From the NCBI GenBank assembly GCA_019746355.1, contig JAIESC010000005.1:1-41020 (forward strand): a stretch of DNA of 41,020 nucleotides. The letters are read 5' to 3'. Under the pieces are notes generated by a model. It searched no databases. It was not told the origin of the DNA and saw nothing but the letters and a program-made list of their open reading frames with translations. This DNA is from Xanthobacteraceae bacterium (GTDB lineage Bacteria > Pseudomonadota > Alphaproteobacteria > Rhizobiales > Xanthobacteraceae). The position numbers and the translations under genes were made by a program. Below are positions 17,221 to 25,855 of this stretch, piece after piece. Each line of letters starts with the position of its first letter. Position 1 is the first letter of the stretch.

Positions 17221-18393
17221 ATGAACTGGGACAACACCACGCTGTTCTCCGACGACAATCCGGCGGATCGTGCCTTCCGCGAGGAGGTGCGCGAATGGGT
17301 CGGCGCGAACTGCCCGAAGGACCTGTGCCATCGCCCGCTGCGCATCGACCCGCCGGAGCTGAAGCCCTGGCACCGCAAGCTCCATGAGCGCGGCTGGATC
17401 GCGCCGCACTGGCCGAAGGAGGCCGGCGGCATGGGCGCGACGCTGACGCAGCAGATCATCCTGTTCGAGGAGATGAGCCGGATCGGCGCACCGACGCCGT
17501 ATCCGCACGGACTGAATTTCATCGGGCCGCTGATCATCGACGCCGGCACGCCGGAGCAGAAGGCGAAGCACCTGCCGGGGATCCTGACCGGCGACATCAC
17601 CTGGTGCCAGGGCTATTCCGAGCCCGGCTCCGGCTCCGACCTGGTCAGCCTGTCGTCGCGCGCCGTTCTCGACGGCGACACGTTCGTCGTCAACGGCCAC
17701 AAGACCTGGACCACCAACGGCCATTTCGCCGACTGGATGTTTGCCCTGCTGCGCACCGATCCGGCGGCGAAGCCGCGCCACGCCGGGATCACCATGCTGC
17801 TGATCGACCTGAAATCGCCGGGCGTCACGGTGCGGCCGATCGAGACGATCCGCGGCGACAGCGAGTTTGCCGAGGAGACCTTCGTCGACGTGCGGGTGCC
17901 GAAGGCAAACATGCTGGGCGAGCTGAACGGCGGCTGGGCGGTCGCGAACAAGCTGCTCGGCTCCGAGCGCTTCACCACCGGCCATCCGCGCAACGCCGCC
18001 GTGCTGCTCAACAAGGCGCGGCAGGTCGCGGAATATTCCGGCGCGGTCCGCGATCCCGCGTTCCTGCATCGCCTGGCGATGCTCGAGATCGACCTGCTGG
18101 CGTTCTCGGCGTTCTATCGCCACGCGGCGAATCTTCATGGCCACCGCAAGGCGCCGCTGTCGATGGCGCCGGTGATCAAGATCGCCGGCGGCGAGCTCGG
18201 ACAGAAGGCATCCGAACTGCTGGTCGATGCCGCGGGGCCGCTCGGTGCGAGCGCCGACGACATCACGATCGGCAACACCGCGGTCAATCCGGCGGCCGAC
18301 CTGTTCGAGATGCGCCGCGTCACGGTCGGCAGCGGCACCGTCGAGATCCAGCGCAACATCATCGCCAAGCGCGTCCTCAACCTGCCCTCGTGA
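17221..18393 (+). CDS. Acyl-CoA dehydrogenase (first of a pair, larger subunit type)
   Basis: A 390-residue FAD flavoprotein that introduces a double bond into an acyl-CoA. It has the conserved flavin/substrate loop QGYSEPGSGSDLVSL, VVNGHKTWTTNGHFADWMF, the mid-domain beta segment, and the C-terminal GSGTVEIQRNIIAKRVL. The residues that stack on FAD are in place. It begins MNWDNTTLF at 17221 with little ribosome-site support. A second, smaller dehydrogenase follows seven bases after the stop. Tandem unequal dehydrogenases of this kind form heteromers in dicarboxylate and steroid side-chain pathways (PimC/PimD, ChsE pairs), so this is likely the large subunit. The acyl chain is unknown. Confidence 0.92.
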   Translation: MNWDNTTLFSDDNPADRAFREEVREWVGANCPKDLCHRPLRIDPPELKPWHRKLHERGWIAPHWPKEAGGMGATLTQQIILFEEMSRIGAPTPYPHGLNFIGPLIIDAGTPEQKAKHLPGILTGDITWCQGYSEPGSGSDLVSLSSRAVLDGDTFVVNGHKTWTTNGHFADWMFALLRTDPAAKPRHAGITMLLIDLKSPGVTVRPIETIRGDSEFAEETFVDVRVPKANMLGELNGGWAVANKLLGSERFTTGHPRNAAVLLNKARQVAEYSGAVRDPAFLHRLAMLEIDLLAFSAFYRHAANLHGHRKAPLSMAPVIKIAGGELGQKASELLVDAAGPLGASADDITIGNTAVNPAADLFEMRRVTVGSGTVEIQRNIIAKRVLNLPS

Positions 18394-18400
18394 GCCTGCC

Positions 18401-19498
18401 GTGGAACTGCTGCTGAACGAACAACAGGTGTTGCTGCGGGATGCCGCGGCGAAGCTCGGTGCCGTGAGAGGAGGCCCGCGGCGCGCGCGCCAGCTCCGCG
18501 ATGAGCGGGCCGGCATCGACGCCGACGCCTGGAAGGAGATCGTCGCGGCCGGCTGGCTGTCGGCGCTGGTTTCCGAAGACCGCGGCGGACTGGGTCTCGG
18601 CGCCTTCGATCTGGCGCTGGCGCTGGAGGAAACCGGCAAGCAGGTGGTCATGACGCCGCTGATCGAGGCGGCGGCCGCCGTATGGGCGCTGGCGGAAGCC
18701 GGCGCTGATCCCGACCAGGCCATGCAGGGGAAGCTCATCGTTCCTGCGAGCGGCCCGCCCGGACAAAGCTACGACGGCACGACGGACGGTGTGCGGCTCG
18801 ACGGAGGCACGCTCTCGGGCTCGCTGTCCTTCGTCCCGTTTGCCGATCAAGCCGAGGCGTTCGTGGTGACGGCCGACGAAGGCGCGGCGGCCGCGCTGTG
18901 CCTGGTGCCGCGCGCGACCAAGGGCCTTTCGATTGCAACGACGCACAATGTCGACGGCTCCACTTCGAGCAGGCTTGTCTTCGACCGGGCCGCGCTGCCG
19001 GCCGGCCAGGTCATTGCCAAAGGCGGCAAGGCAGAAGCGATTGCCGCGAAAACGAACGAGCTGCTGTTGCTCGGCACCGCGGTCGAGCTTCTCGGCACCG
19101 CGCAGGCCGCGCTCGACATCACATTGGCCTATATCAAGCTCCGCGAGCAGTTCGGCAAGCCGATCGGCAGCTTTCAGGCGCTGCAGCACCGCGCGGTGAA
19201 CTGCTATGTCGATGCCGAGCTCAACCGTTCGCTGATCTTTGCGGTGCTGGCGGCCTGGGACGCCGGCACCTGCCATCCGGCCATGGTCGCGGCGGCCAAG
19301 GCCCGGGCGAGCCGCTGCGCGCTCGACACGGTGCGCGCCGCGCTGCAATTGCACGGCGCGATCGGCTACACCGACGAGCACGATATCGGCATCTATTACA
19401 AGCGGGCGGTGGCGCTCGCCGCCAAGTACGGCAACGAAATCACCCATGCCGGGCGCTTCTCGGAGCTGACCATGCCCGTCACCAGCGCAGCCGAGTGA
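18401..19498 (+). CDS. Acyl-CoA dehydrogenase (second of a pair, smaller subunit type)
   Basis: A 365-residue acyl-CoA dehydrogenase relative. It begins with GTG 18401 (VELLLNEQQVLLRDAAAKL), seven bases after the previous stop. The N-terminal alpha domain has SEDRGGLGLGAFDLALALEETG; the C-terminal domain has LREQFGKPIGSFQALQHRAV and LQLHGAIGYTDEHDIGIYYKRA. It lacks the usual YSEPGSGSD loop: the corresponding region is short and divergent, as in the small partner of heteromeric dehydrogenases such as PimD. It is therefore probably a subunit of one enzyme with the preceding gene. The stop overlaps the GTG start of the crotonase by 4 nt. Confidence 0.88.
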   Translation: MELLLNEQQVLLRDAAAKLGAVRGGPRRARQLRDERAGIDADAWKEIVAAGWLSALVSEDRGGLGLGAFDLALALEETGKQVVMTPLIEAAAAVWALAEAGADPDQAMQGKLIVPASGPPGQSYDGTTDGVRLDGGTLSGSLSFVPFADQAEAFVVTADEGAAAALCLVPRATKGLSIATTHNVDGSTSSRLVFDRAALPAGQVIAKGGKAEAIAAKTNELLLLGTAVELLGTAQAALDITLAYIKLREQFGKPIGSFQALQHRAVNCYVDAELNRSLIFAVLAAWDAGTCHPAMVAAAKARASRCALDTVRAALQLHGAIGYTDEHDIGIYYKRAVALAAKYGNEITHAGRFSELTMPVTSAAE

Positions 19499-20265
19499 CG
19501 CCCGTGGACACCCTGCTTCAGTCGGTCTCGGGCCGCGGCGTTGCGACGATCACCTTCAACCGGCCGGATCGCGCCAACAGCTACGACACGGCGATGCTCG
19601 ATGCGCTCTGCGATGCCTTCGGGCAATGCGGCAAGGACCCGAAGGTGCGCGTGATCGTGCTGCGCGGCGCGGGCAAGCATTTCTCGGCCGGTGCGGCGAT
19701 CGGAGAAAGCGCAACGAAGCCGCGGCTCAGCATCGGCGAGGCCTGCGCCCTGATCGATGCCGCACCGAAGCCCACGCTCGCCGCGGTTCAGGGCGCGTGC
19801 ATCGGCGGCGCGCTGGCGATCGCAAGCTGCTGCGACATGATCATCGCCGGGCGCGAAGCGAGCTTCGCCATCCCGGAGGTGCGTCTCGGCTTTGCCCCCG
19901 GGCCGCTGATCGCGACCTTTGTCCGGGCGATGGGCTATCGCGCGGTCCGGCGCTACCTTCTCTCGGGGGAACGCTTTTCCGCCGAGGAAGGGTTGCGCAT
20001 CGGCCTGGTGGGAAAGGTCTGCGAGACGGCGGCGCTCGACCGAGAGTGCGACGCATGGATCGACCAATGCCTGCTCGGGGCGCCCGGCGCCATCGCCCGG
20101 GCCAAGCAGACGCTGCAGCGCAACGCGGTCCCGCCGGCCATGAGCACTGAGCAGATACGCGAATTGCAGGCGGCGTTCGAGGCGTTGTCGTCCGGCGAAG
20201 AGGCCGCGGAAGGCCGCCGAAGCTTCAAGGAGAAGCGCAAGCCGAACTGGTATCCGCCGGAATGA
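19495..20265 (+). CDS. Enoyl-CoA hydratase/isomerase (crotonase) family protein
   Basis: A crotonase-fold protein of about 256 residues. The first oxyanion-hole segment is HFSAGAAIGE (family form FSAGADL), the second is QGACIGGALAIASCCDMIIA, and the active-site helix includes FAIPEVRLGFAPG; the C-terminus has AEEGLRIGLV. The acidic residue usual for hydration after GGA is not obvious, so hydratase, isomerase or another CoA-thioester reaction are all open. The start is GTG 19495 in a GTGA overlap with the dehydrogenase stop, or GTG 19504. It would act on the 2-enoyl-CoA from the dehydrogenase pair. A 129-bp gap without evident gene follows. Confidence 0.9.
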   Translation: MTPVDTLLQSVSGRGVATITFNRPDRANSYDTAMLDALCDAFGQCGKDPKVRVIVLRGAGKHFSAGAAIGESATKPRLSIGEACALIDAAPKPTLAAVQGACIGGALAIASCCDMIIAGREASFAIPEVRLGFAPGPLIATFVRAMGYRAVRRYLLSGERFSAEEGLRIGLVGKVCETAALDRECDAWIDQCLLGAPGAIARAKQTLQRNAVPPAMSTEQIRELQAAFEALSSGEEAAEGRRSFKEKRKPNWYPPE

Positions 20266-20394
20266 CGGGGGCTAAACCGCTTCCTGCAGGGTTGCGCCGG
20301 TCGCGGCCCTATTCGGCAATCTCGTGCGACCCGCCCGCCGCGGCAACACTCCGGGGATCAAGACGCGGGAAAAGCGCGGGTGGACTGAGCCCCA

Positions 20395-21858
20395 TCACCG
20401 AGGGCGATATTTCATTGCAAAATATCCATTCTGCTGTGGATCGAACGGCAAATAGGTGCGGTTGATCAACAGCCAGTCTTGTGCTGCGTTTCGCTTGATC
20501 TCAAACGCATGAGCGAACGGTTGAAATTGCGACAATAGACGGTGCCACGTCGCTATCATGACGTGGTATGACGCATGCCAATTTGCGTCGAGCGTTGCAA
20601 GCTTTTCCAGAATTTCATCGAGCCGCGCCGGCCGCCCTACATCATCCAAGCATTCGAGGGCATAGCCAACAATCGCAAAATCGAGATCGGAAAAACGCGT
20701 TTCCAGCAGATGATCGCCTTTCACCTGATCAAAATTCCAAGCTAGCCACCGTTCGTGGGCCAACGTCCACATCCGGGCACGCCGCACTGCTGCAGCCTTG
20801 GATGCGAACGCCTGTAAGCACTCCGTCACACAGGCGCGGCCAGCATCGGGCCCGGAGCTCTTTGAATACAGCCAGATTGAATTCACATAGGAGGCAAGTG
20901 CGTCATCAGGCGCCGTCGCGAGCGCCTCGCCGAGCGAGGCTTGCAGGGCAGGAACACGGATGGGATAAGTATTGAACGCTCTCATCCATGAGTCCCATCG
21001 CGGTTGATCGGCAATGACCTTTTGCAACACGACAACGAGGCTCTGCTGCTCAGAAGCCCCCAATGACTGTCCTTTCGGCAGCCCCGTGGCGTGACGGGTA
21101 CAGGCAAACTGAACCCAGGGATTATCGCTGCTTTCGGCAAGCATAAGCGCCTGTGCGATAGTGAGCGCCGAAGCCACTCGCACGGCAACGAACGTCTGTC
21201 GCAGACTGCTGACGGCCTCAGCCATTTGAGCAAGGCTGTAACGTGCGAGCCCGCGAACGGCTTGTGTCTGAAGTGCGTTGGGCCAGGCGATCGCTTCGAA
21301 ACGGGGCAAGGCTTCTTCAATGCTAGCCCAATCGCCCGCTATGTCCGCCCGCTTGAAGGCTTCTATCGCTTCGCTTTCCCAGAGCGGCACTGCACCTGGA
21401 CCACGCGGAATAAATGCAGCGGTCATGGAGGTCACAATCGTCATCAAAGCTTTTATGAAGTCCGTATTGAAGCCGATATCATCAGGAAGAAGAGACCAAA
21501 ATTGGTCGTGGCCGTCGAACTCGCCGGCGACAACAAGCAAGGCCACGAGATGTGCGTGTTGAGGGTCCGCTGCAGGCCGCCATTGCCTCAGCTCGGAGAT
21601 GGTCCAACGCAGCAACGCAATCAGACGCTCGCGTTCTGATGTCTGCAACCCTTGGGGAGCAACGCGCGCGAGATTGACGCAATCAAATTCTTTCGCGAGC
21701 GCGACGTAGAGCTGGTCGACAAGATCGTCCTTCGAAAGGGCATCAAACGGATCGCCCATCGCCGAGGCTGTATCCACAAGCATCGTCGGCGGTATCGTGT
21801 CGCCGCCCTTGAGCGCTTCCGCCATCGCGTCGGAGAGAAAGGCCTCTGGCGTGGTCAT
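20395..21858 (-). CDS. Hypothetical helical protein, partner of the PLD-like protein
   Basis: A 487-residue cytoplasmic protein not recognised as a known family. It is largely alpha-helical, with repeated 30-40 residue helical pairs such as ARYSLAQMAEAVSSLRQTF, GEALATAPDDALASYVNSI, ARMWTLAHERWLAWNF and LDEILEKLATLDANWHASY, suggesting a TPR/HEAT-like solenoid. No catalytic motif, signal peptide or membrane segment is visible. The upstream ATG at 21870 is possible, but ATG 21858 is preferred: it overlaps the previous stop as ATGA and has GGAAAG upstream. The gene is the second of a coupled two-gene unit whose base composition is clearly less GC-rich than the neighbours. A scaffold or sensor role for the PLD-like protein is a guess from context. 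Confidence 0.75.
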   Translation of the reverse strand: MTTPEAFLSDAMAEALKGGDTIPPTMLVDTASAMGDPFDALSKDDLVDQLYVALAKEFDCVNLARVAPQGLQTSERERLIALLRWTISELRQWRPAADPQHAHLVALLVVAGEFDGHDQFWSLLPDDIGFNTDFIKALMTIVTSMTAAFIPRGPGAVPLWESEAIEAFKRADIAGDWASIEEALPRFEAIAWPNALQTQAVRGLARYSLAQMAEAVSSLRQTFVAVRVASALTIAQALMLAESSDNPWVQFACTRHATGLPKGQSLGASEQQSLVVVLQKVIADQPRWDSWMRAFNTYPIRVPALQASLGEALATAPDDALASYVNSIWLYSKSSGPDAGRACVTECLQAFASKAAAVRRARMWTLAHERWLAWNFDQVKGDHLLETRFSDLDFAIVGYALECLDDVGRPARLDEILEKLATLDANWHASYHVMIATWHRLLSQFQPFAHAFEIKRNAAQDWLLINRTYLPFDPQQNGYFAMKYRPR

Positions 21859-23525
21859 GGCACTTTCCAAATAAGATGGTCGGGCCGGTTGAGCTCATTC
21901 CAAAGCTCTTCAAACGCATCCATCACCAGTTGGCCGTCATCGACTTGCTGCAGGATATGATGATCTTTGCCGACTGAATTCACGGAGGTGCCAAGCGACC
22001 ACGCCAGCGCCCCGCGGCCGGTACGAGGAAAAATCAGAAAACGGTCGTGGAACCCCCATCCAGCCTGGCCCGTCTTGATGCGGTACTCAAGGCGAAGCCC
22101 TTGGAAGTTGGACGCCGTCGATTGAAGAACAGCGCGCTGACGCTGTGCAAAGCTTAGGGCCGGTGATGCTGATCGCCGCCGGAAGAGCGAACAAATGCAT
22201 TGGCGCAGACCCGACAATCCCGCGAGGGGTATAGCAGCATTTTGAACGCGGGCTTCTTTCCCCATGGTGAGTGCGCGTAAATCAGCGCCCGCATGCGGGC
22301 AGTGAAAAAGCGTGTTGAGAACGTCGGCAGCCTCCAGATACGGGTCCCACAGCCAAGCGCCGTCGGCCCCGTATTCCGCAATGAGGTCTCGCAAGGCTTT
22401 GAGAGCCTTGGCATGCCCAAAGTCATGTTGGCCCGGATCACTCCTGTACTGAACAAAGCGGCGCTGAGCCTTCAGGCGCTCGGCCTCATCGCGGTAGATG
22501 CGGCGCCGGGTCCATTCATGGGCAGCCGAAGGCTGGCCGATCGTGCTTCTGATGCTGGACCTCAGCTGAATACGGACTTCGTTCTCGTTTCCGTGCTTAT
22601 CCCGGATCGTGAACACGCGCGGCTCGGGATGGATCGGCTGCGTGTCCCAATTGACCGTGTTGATAGATCCGCGCTCCCCGGTCGCGGCCAAAATCAGTTG
22701 ATTCTGGTCGTCCCAAATCAGTCCCTGATGCAAACCTTCGTGGGGACGCATCGGAAGGGCTGTTTGTGGTCCATTGATAGGACGCGAAGCGTAACGCTCT
22801 AACGCTGCATCGAATTCGACGGCGCAGGATGCGCGAAGCGGCCGCGGCGTGGCCTGCGGATGCCACTGAAGATCGACGACGAAGTCGCCGCTTGCACGCC
22901 GCTGATCGAATTTTGCAAGGATGATCGTCACCGGAAGCTGGAGGACGATATTGCCGAGACGGTCCGAGACCGCGGCGAGCCGCAGCGGAACACAGGAATA
23001 GACCGCAGATGAGAGTTCACGCAGCACTTCCGGCTGTAAGAACGGCATCACCCCAGCCTTCTTCGTATCCACCCATTCAAGGATATGGGACCCGGACCAA
23101 AAATTGTTCTTCAGCACCGCATTGATAGGGATTTCGCGCGACGAATCAGGCGGCGCAAATTGAGGCGGAAGCGGCGTGAGGTGGCCGATCTGAACAGCCT
23201 CCGCTGCGACCTTCCATCCCTGCTGACCATCAAGCGTGCTGAGGATCGGGACGAGATCAGCAATCGGGCGATACGAACGCTCGATTCCGAAGATCCAACC
23301 CTTGCATGCTTTCAGCCGAATGGGTTTTGGGCTTAGGTAGGTGGGCTGTTTAGGAGGCACACTTTTGCGCTCCTCGGCCACAATCAGCGTGAAGACGTTG
23401 AGTTCATGGCCACCTCTTGGCGTCGCAAAAACTTCGGTGATTTCCAGATGCGTGTAGAAGCCGAGCATGCCCGGCGTGACCAGCCGAGCAATCTCGGCCA
23501 AGGCATCTTGTGAGTCCCACGCCAT
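21855..23525 (-). CDS. PLD-like (HDR motif) protein resembling the VPA1262 family
   Basis: A 556-residue cytoplasmic protein. Residues 15-280 form a large domain without evident catalytic motif, including NFWSGSHILEWVD. The C-terminal part has WLWDPYLEAADVLNTLF (391-407), then GFHDRFLIF (His493, Asp494, Arg495) and AWSLGTSVNSVGKDHH (508-523). This is the layout of a phospholipase-D-like domain with an HDR variant of the HKD motif, as seen in some nuclease-type proteins of genomic islands and defence loci. The combination recalls proteins annotated as VPA1262 family, from memory and not checked by search. Its start is 34 bp from the cobB stop, on the same strand, and its stop overlaps the partner's ATG. 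Nuclease activity is a hypothesis. Confidence 0.75.
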   Translation of the reverse strand: MAWDSQDALAEIARLVTPGMLGFYTHLEITEVFATPRGGHELNVFTLIVAEERKSVPPKQPTYLSPKPIRLKACKGWIFGIERSYRPIADLVPILSTLDGQQGWKVAAEAVQIGHLTPLPPQFAPPDSSREIPINAVLKNNFWSGSHILEWVDTKKAGVMPFLQPEVLRELSSAVYSCVPLRLAAVSDRLGNIVLQLPVTIILAKFDQRRASGDFVVDLQWHPQATPRPLRASCAVEFDAALERYASRPINGPQTALPMRPHEGLHQGLIWDDQNQLILAATGERGSINTVNWDTQPIHPEPRVFTIRDKHGNENEVRIQLRSSIRSTIGQPSAAHEWTRRRIYRDEAERLKAQRRFVQYRSDPGQHDFGHAKALKALRDLIAEYGADGAWLWDPYLEAADVLNTLFHCPHAGADLRALTMGKEARVQNAAIPLAGLSGLRQCICSLFRRRSASPALSFAQRQRAVLQSTASNFQGLRLEYRIKTGQAGWGFHDRFLIFPRTGRGALAWSLGTSVNSVGKDHHILQQVDDGQLVMDAFEELWNELNRPDHLIWKVP

Positions 23526-23559
23526 TGCAGCCGCGCCTCGTCGTTATCAGAAAATCGGC

Positions 23560-24876
23560 TCAGTTCTCCCGCGCAATGGCGTGAAAGAATGTACCGGAAA
23601 TCAGGCCGCGACGGCTTCCGGTCTCGGTGACCGGCCGACCCTGTGCGTCGGTGACCTCGACGAACGGATCGTCGTGGCCCTTGTCGACGATCGTCGCGTG
23701 ATGGAATTCGTGGCCGCGCACCAGATCGCCCGCGACGCCCAGCGGATGGTCGGTCAGGAGCCGCGCCTGGCGGTAGCCGAGATGCAGCTTGCGCTTGGCA
23801 AAGCTCGTCGCGTGCGACAGAAGCCCCGCCATCGCGTGACGCACGCCCTTGACGTCCTCGAGCCCCTGCCCGAGCGCCATGTAGCCGCCGCACTCGCCGT
23901 GCACCGGCCGTGTCTGCGCGAAGCTTGCGAGGCCATCGATGAACGTCCGTGACGCCGCGAGCTGCCCCGCATGCAACTCCGGATAGCCGCCCGGCAGCCA
24001 GCAGACATCGCACGTATCCGGCGGCGGCTCGTCGGCGAGTGGCGAAAACAGCACGATCTCCGCGCCTGCAGCGCGCCAGCCATCGAGCACGTGGGCGTAA
24101 ACGAAGGAAAACGCCGCATCGTAAGCGAGCGCGATGCGTTGGCCGGGCGGCTTCAATGTCATCGGCGCGGATACAGCCGACCCCGGCAGCGGCGCGGCCA
24201 GCGCGGCGATGGCGTCGAGATCGAGATGGCGCGCCGCCATGTCGGCGAAGCTTGCGAGCCGCGCCGCGAGATCCGCGTGCTCGCTCGCCTGCACCAGACC
24301 GAGATGCCGCTCGGGCAGCGCCAGCGTCGCATCGCGCGGGATCGCGCCCAGCACCGGAATCTTCAGCGGCGCGAGCGCATCGGCAATCAACGTGCGATGG
24401 CGGTCGCTGCCGAGCTTGTTCAGCACCACGCCGCCGAGGCGCACCCTCGGATCGAACGCGGCAAAGCCCGCCGCGACCGCGGCGGCGGATTGCGACTGAC
24501 CCGACACGTCGAGGATCAGCAGCACCGGCAGCGAGAAGCGTGCGGCGAGATCGGCGGCCGCGCCGGAACGGCCGGGCGCACCCGGCACGCCGTCAAACAG
24601 GCCCATGGCGCCTTCGATGACGAGCAGCTCGGCGTCGCGCGCGGCCTCGGCGACCAGCGCATCGATCAGCCCGGGCGGCATGGCCCAAGTGTCGAGGTTG
24701 ACGCCCTTGCCCGCGGTTGCCGCGGCGTGAAATGCCGGATCGATATAGTCCGGCCCCGACTTCGCCGCGCGCACGGCGATGCCCTTGCGCGTGAGCGCGC
24801 CAAGCAGTCCCAGCGTGACGGTGGTCTTGCCGGAGCTCGAACGCGGCGCCGAGACGATCAGACCGCGCGCGGTCAT
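23560..24876 (-). CDS. cobB: Cobyrinate / hydrogenobyrinate a,c-diamide synthase
   Basis: ATP-dependent amidotransferase that amidates the a and c acetate side chains of (hydrogeno)byrinic acid with glutamine-derived ammonia. The 438-residue protein has the N-terminal P-loop SAPRSSSGKTTVTLG (9-23), the CobB segments SGPDYIDPAFH and VIEGAMGLFDG (86-96), and a C-terminal class I glutaminase domain with Cys329 in VHGECGGYMALG and the final SGTFFHAIA with the catalytic His. The start ATG 24876 overlaps the cobA stop as ATGA; the frame continues open upstream but is not coding. It ends the minus-strand run cobL-cobE-cobM-cobA-cobB. In the aerobic route the product goes to cobaltochelatase CobN. 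Confidence 0.95.
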   Translation of the reverse strand: MTARGLIVSAPRSSSGKTTVTLGLLGALTRKGIAVRAAKSGPDYIDPAFHAAATAGKGVNLDTWAMPPGLIDALVAEAARDAELLVIEGAMGLFDGVPGAPGRSGAAADLAARFSLPVLLILDVSGQSQSAAAVAAGFAAFDPRVRLGGVVLNKLGSDRHRTLIADALAPLKIPVLGAIPRDATLALPERHLGLVQASEHADLAARLASFADMAARHLDLDAIAALAAPLPGSAVSAPMTLKPPGQRIALAYDAAFSFVYAHVLDGWRAAGAEIVLFSPLADEPPPDTCDVCWLPGGYPELHAGQLAASRTFIDGLASFAQTRPVHGECGGYMALGQGLEDVKGVRHAMAGLLSHATSFAKRKLHLGYRQARLLTDHPLGVAGDLVRGHEFHHATIVDKGHDDPFVEVTDAQGRPVTETGSRRGLISGTFFHAIAREN

Positions 24877-25673
24877 CGCGGGGCTCCGGCCTGCGCCGCG
24901 AGCCGCAGGAGCCGGTCGCGCACCTTGACGATCTCGCCGATCACGATCAGCCCCGGCATGGTGAAGCCGAGCTTGCGGACCTCGGCCGCGAGATGATCGA
25001 GCCGGGTGATGACGACGTGCTGCTCGGGCAGTGTCGCCGCGACGATCACCGCGGCCGGGGTTGCCGCCGCGAGCCCGCCGCGCGTCAGCGCCTGCACGAT
25101 CGGCTCGACGTTGCGCATCGCCATGTAGATCACGATCGGCTGGCCGGTGCGCGCGAGCGCCGTCCAGTCGAAATCGGGATCGGCGTGGCCGGTGACGAAG
25201 CTTATGGCCTGGTTGACGCCGCGCATGGTCGCGGGGATCGATGCTGCGGCCAGCCCCGCGAGCCCCGCGGTGATCCCGGGGATAAGGCGGAACGGAATGC
25301 CTGCGTCGGCGAGCGCAATCGCTTCCTCGCCGCCGCGGCCGAACACGCAAGGATCGCCGCCCTTGAGCCGCAGCACGCGCTTGTTGTCCCGCGCGAGCTC
25401 AATGAGGCGCGCGGTGATGTCGGTCTGCTGCGTCGAAGGACGGCCGCCGCGCTTGCCGGCAAACTCCAAGGTGGCGCGGGGACCGGCCAGCGCCAGCACG
25501 CGCTCACCGACGAGGGCGTCGTGGACGATGACGTCGGCCTGGGCGAGGCCGGCGAGCGCATCGAGCGTGAGCATCCCCGGATCGCCGGGACCTGCGCCGG
25601 CGAGCCAGACATGACCCGGCTCAAGCACCGGAAATTTGTCGTGCAAAGCCGTAAGGGCTTCGAGGGGATTCAT
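24873..25673 (-). CDS. cobA: Uroporphyrinogen-III C-methyltransferase
   Basis: SAM-dependent methylation of uroporphyrinogen III at C2 and C7 gives precorrin-2, the entry into the corrin branch. The roughly 266-residue protein has the SUMT signature VWLAGAGPGDPGMLTLDA, IVHDALV, LRLKGGDPCVFGRGGEE and the SAM-site segments GITAGLAGLAAASIPATMRG, followed by MPGLIVIGEIV. ATG 25673 (MNPLEAL) is chosen; a TTG nine bases upstream is a weaker choice. It lies between cobM and cobB but is preceded by a 182-bp gap containing a perfect 30-bp inverted repeat, so it could have its own transcript end or start there. Confidence 0.95.
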   Translation of the reverse strand: MNPLEALTALHDKFPVLEPGHVWLAGAGPGDPGMLTLDALAGLAQADVIVHDALVGERVLALAGPRATLEFAGKRGGRPSTQQTDITARLIELARDNKRVLRLKGGDPCVFGRGGEEAIALADAGIPFRLIPGITAGLAGLAAASIPATMRGVNQAISFVTGHADPDFDWTALARTGQPIVIYMAMRNVEPIVQALTRGGLAAATPAAVIVAATLPEQHVVITRLDHLAAEVRKLGFTMPGLIVIGEIVKVRDRLLRLAAQAGAPR

Positions 25674-25729
25674 GATGGCCAAGTCTTAGGGGCTGATCCA
25701 CTCGAATTGGAACTTCGGAATTTGTGGCC

Positions 25730-25813
25730 CTGGGTCCCCGCTTCCGCGGGGACGAACGGGGAAAGAACTCGCCGGACTGTCAGCCGTTCGTCCCCGCGGA
25801 AGCGGGGACCCAG
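25730..25813. repeat. Perfect 30-bp inverted repeat between cobM and cobA
   Basis: The left arm at 25730-25759 begins CTGGGTCCCCGCTTCCGCGG. The right arm at 25784-25813 is its exact reverse complement over 30 bases, with a 24-bp loop. Each arm also contains a small self-complementary core (TCCCCGC...GCGGGGA). Repeats of this kind are frequent between genes in Bradyrhizobium-like genomes. Within a minus-strand transcript it would form a very stable hairpin that could attenuate read-through from cobM into cobA or protect the upstream mRNA. Confidence 0.9.
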
Positions 25814-25855
25814 TGTTGCACAGAGGGATTCGGTGATATTGAATCTTACCATGGC

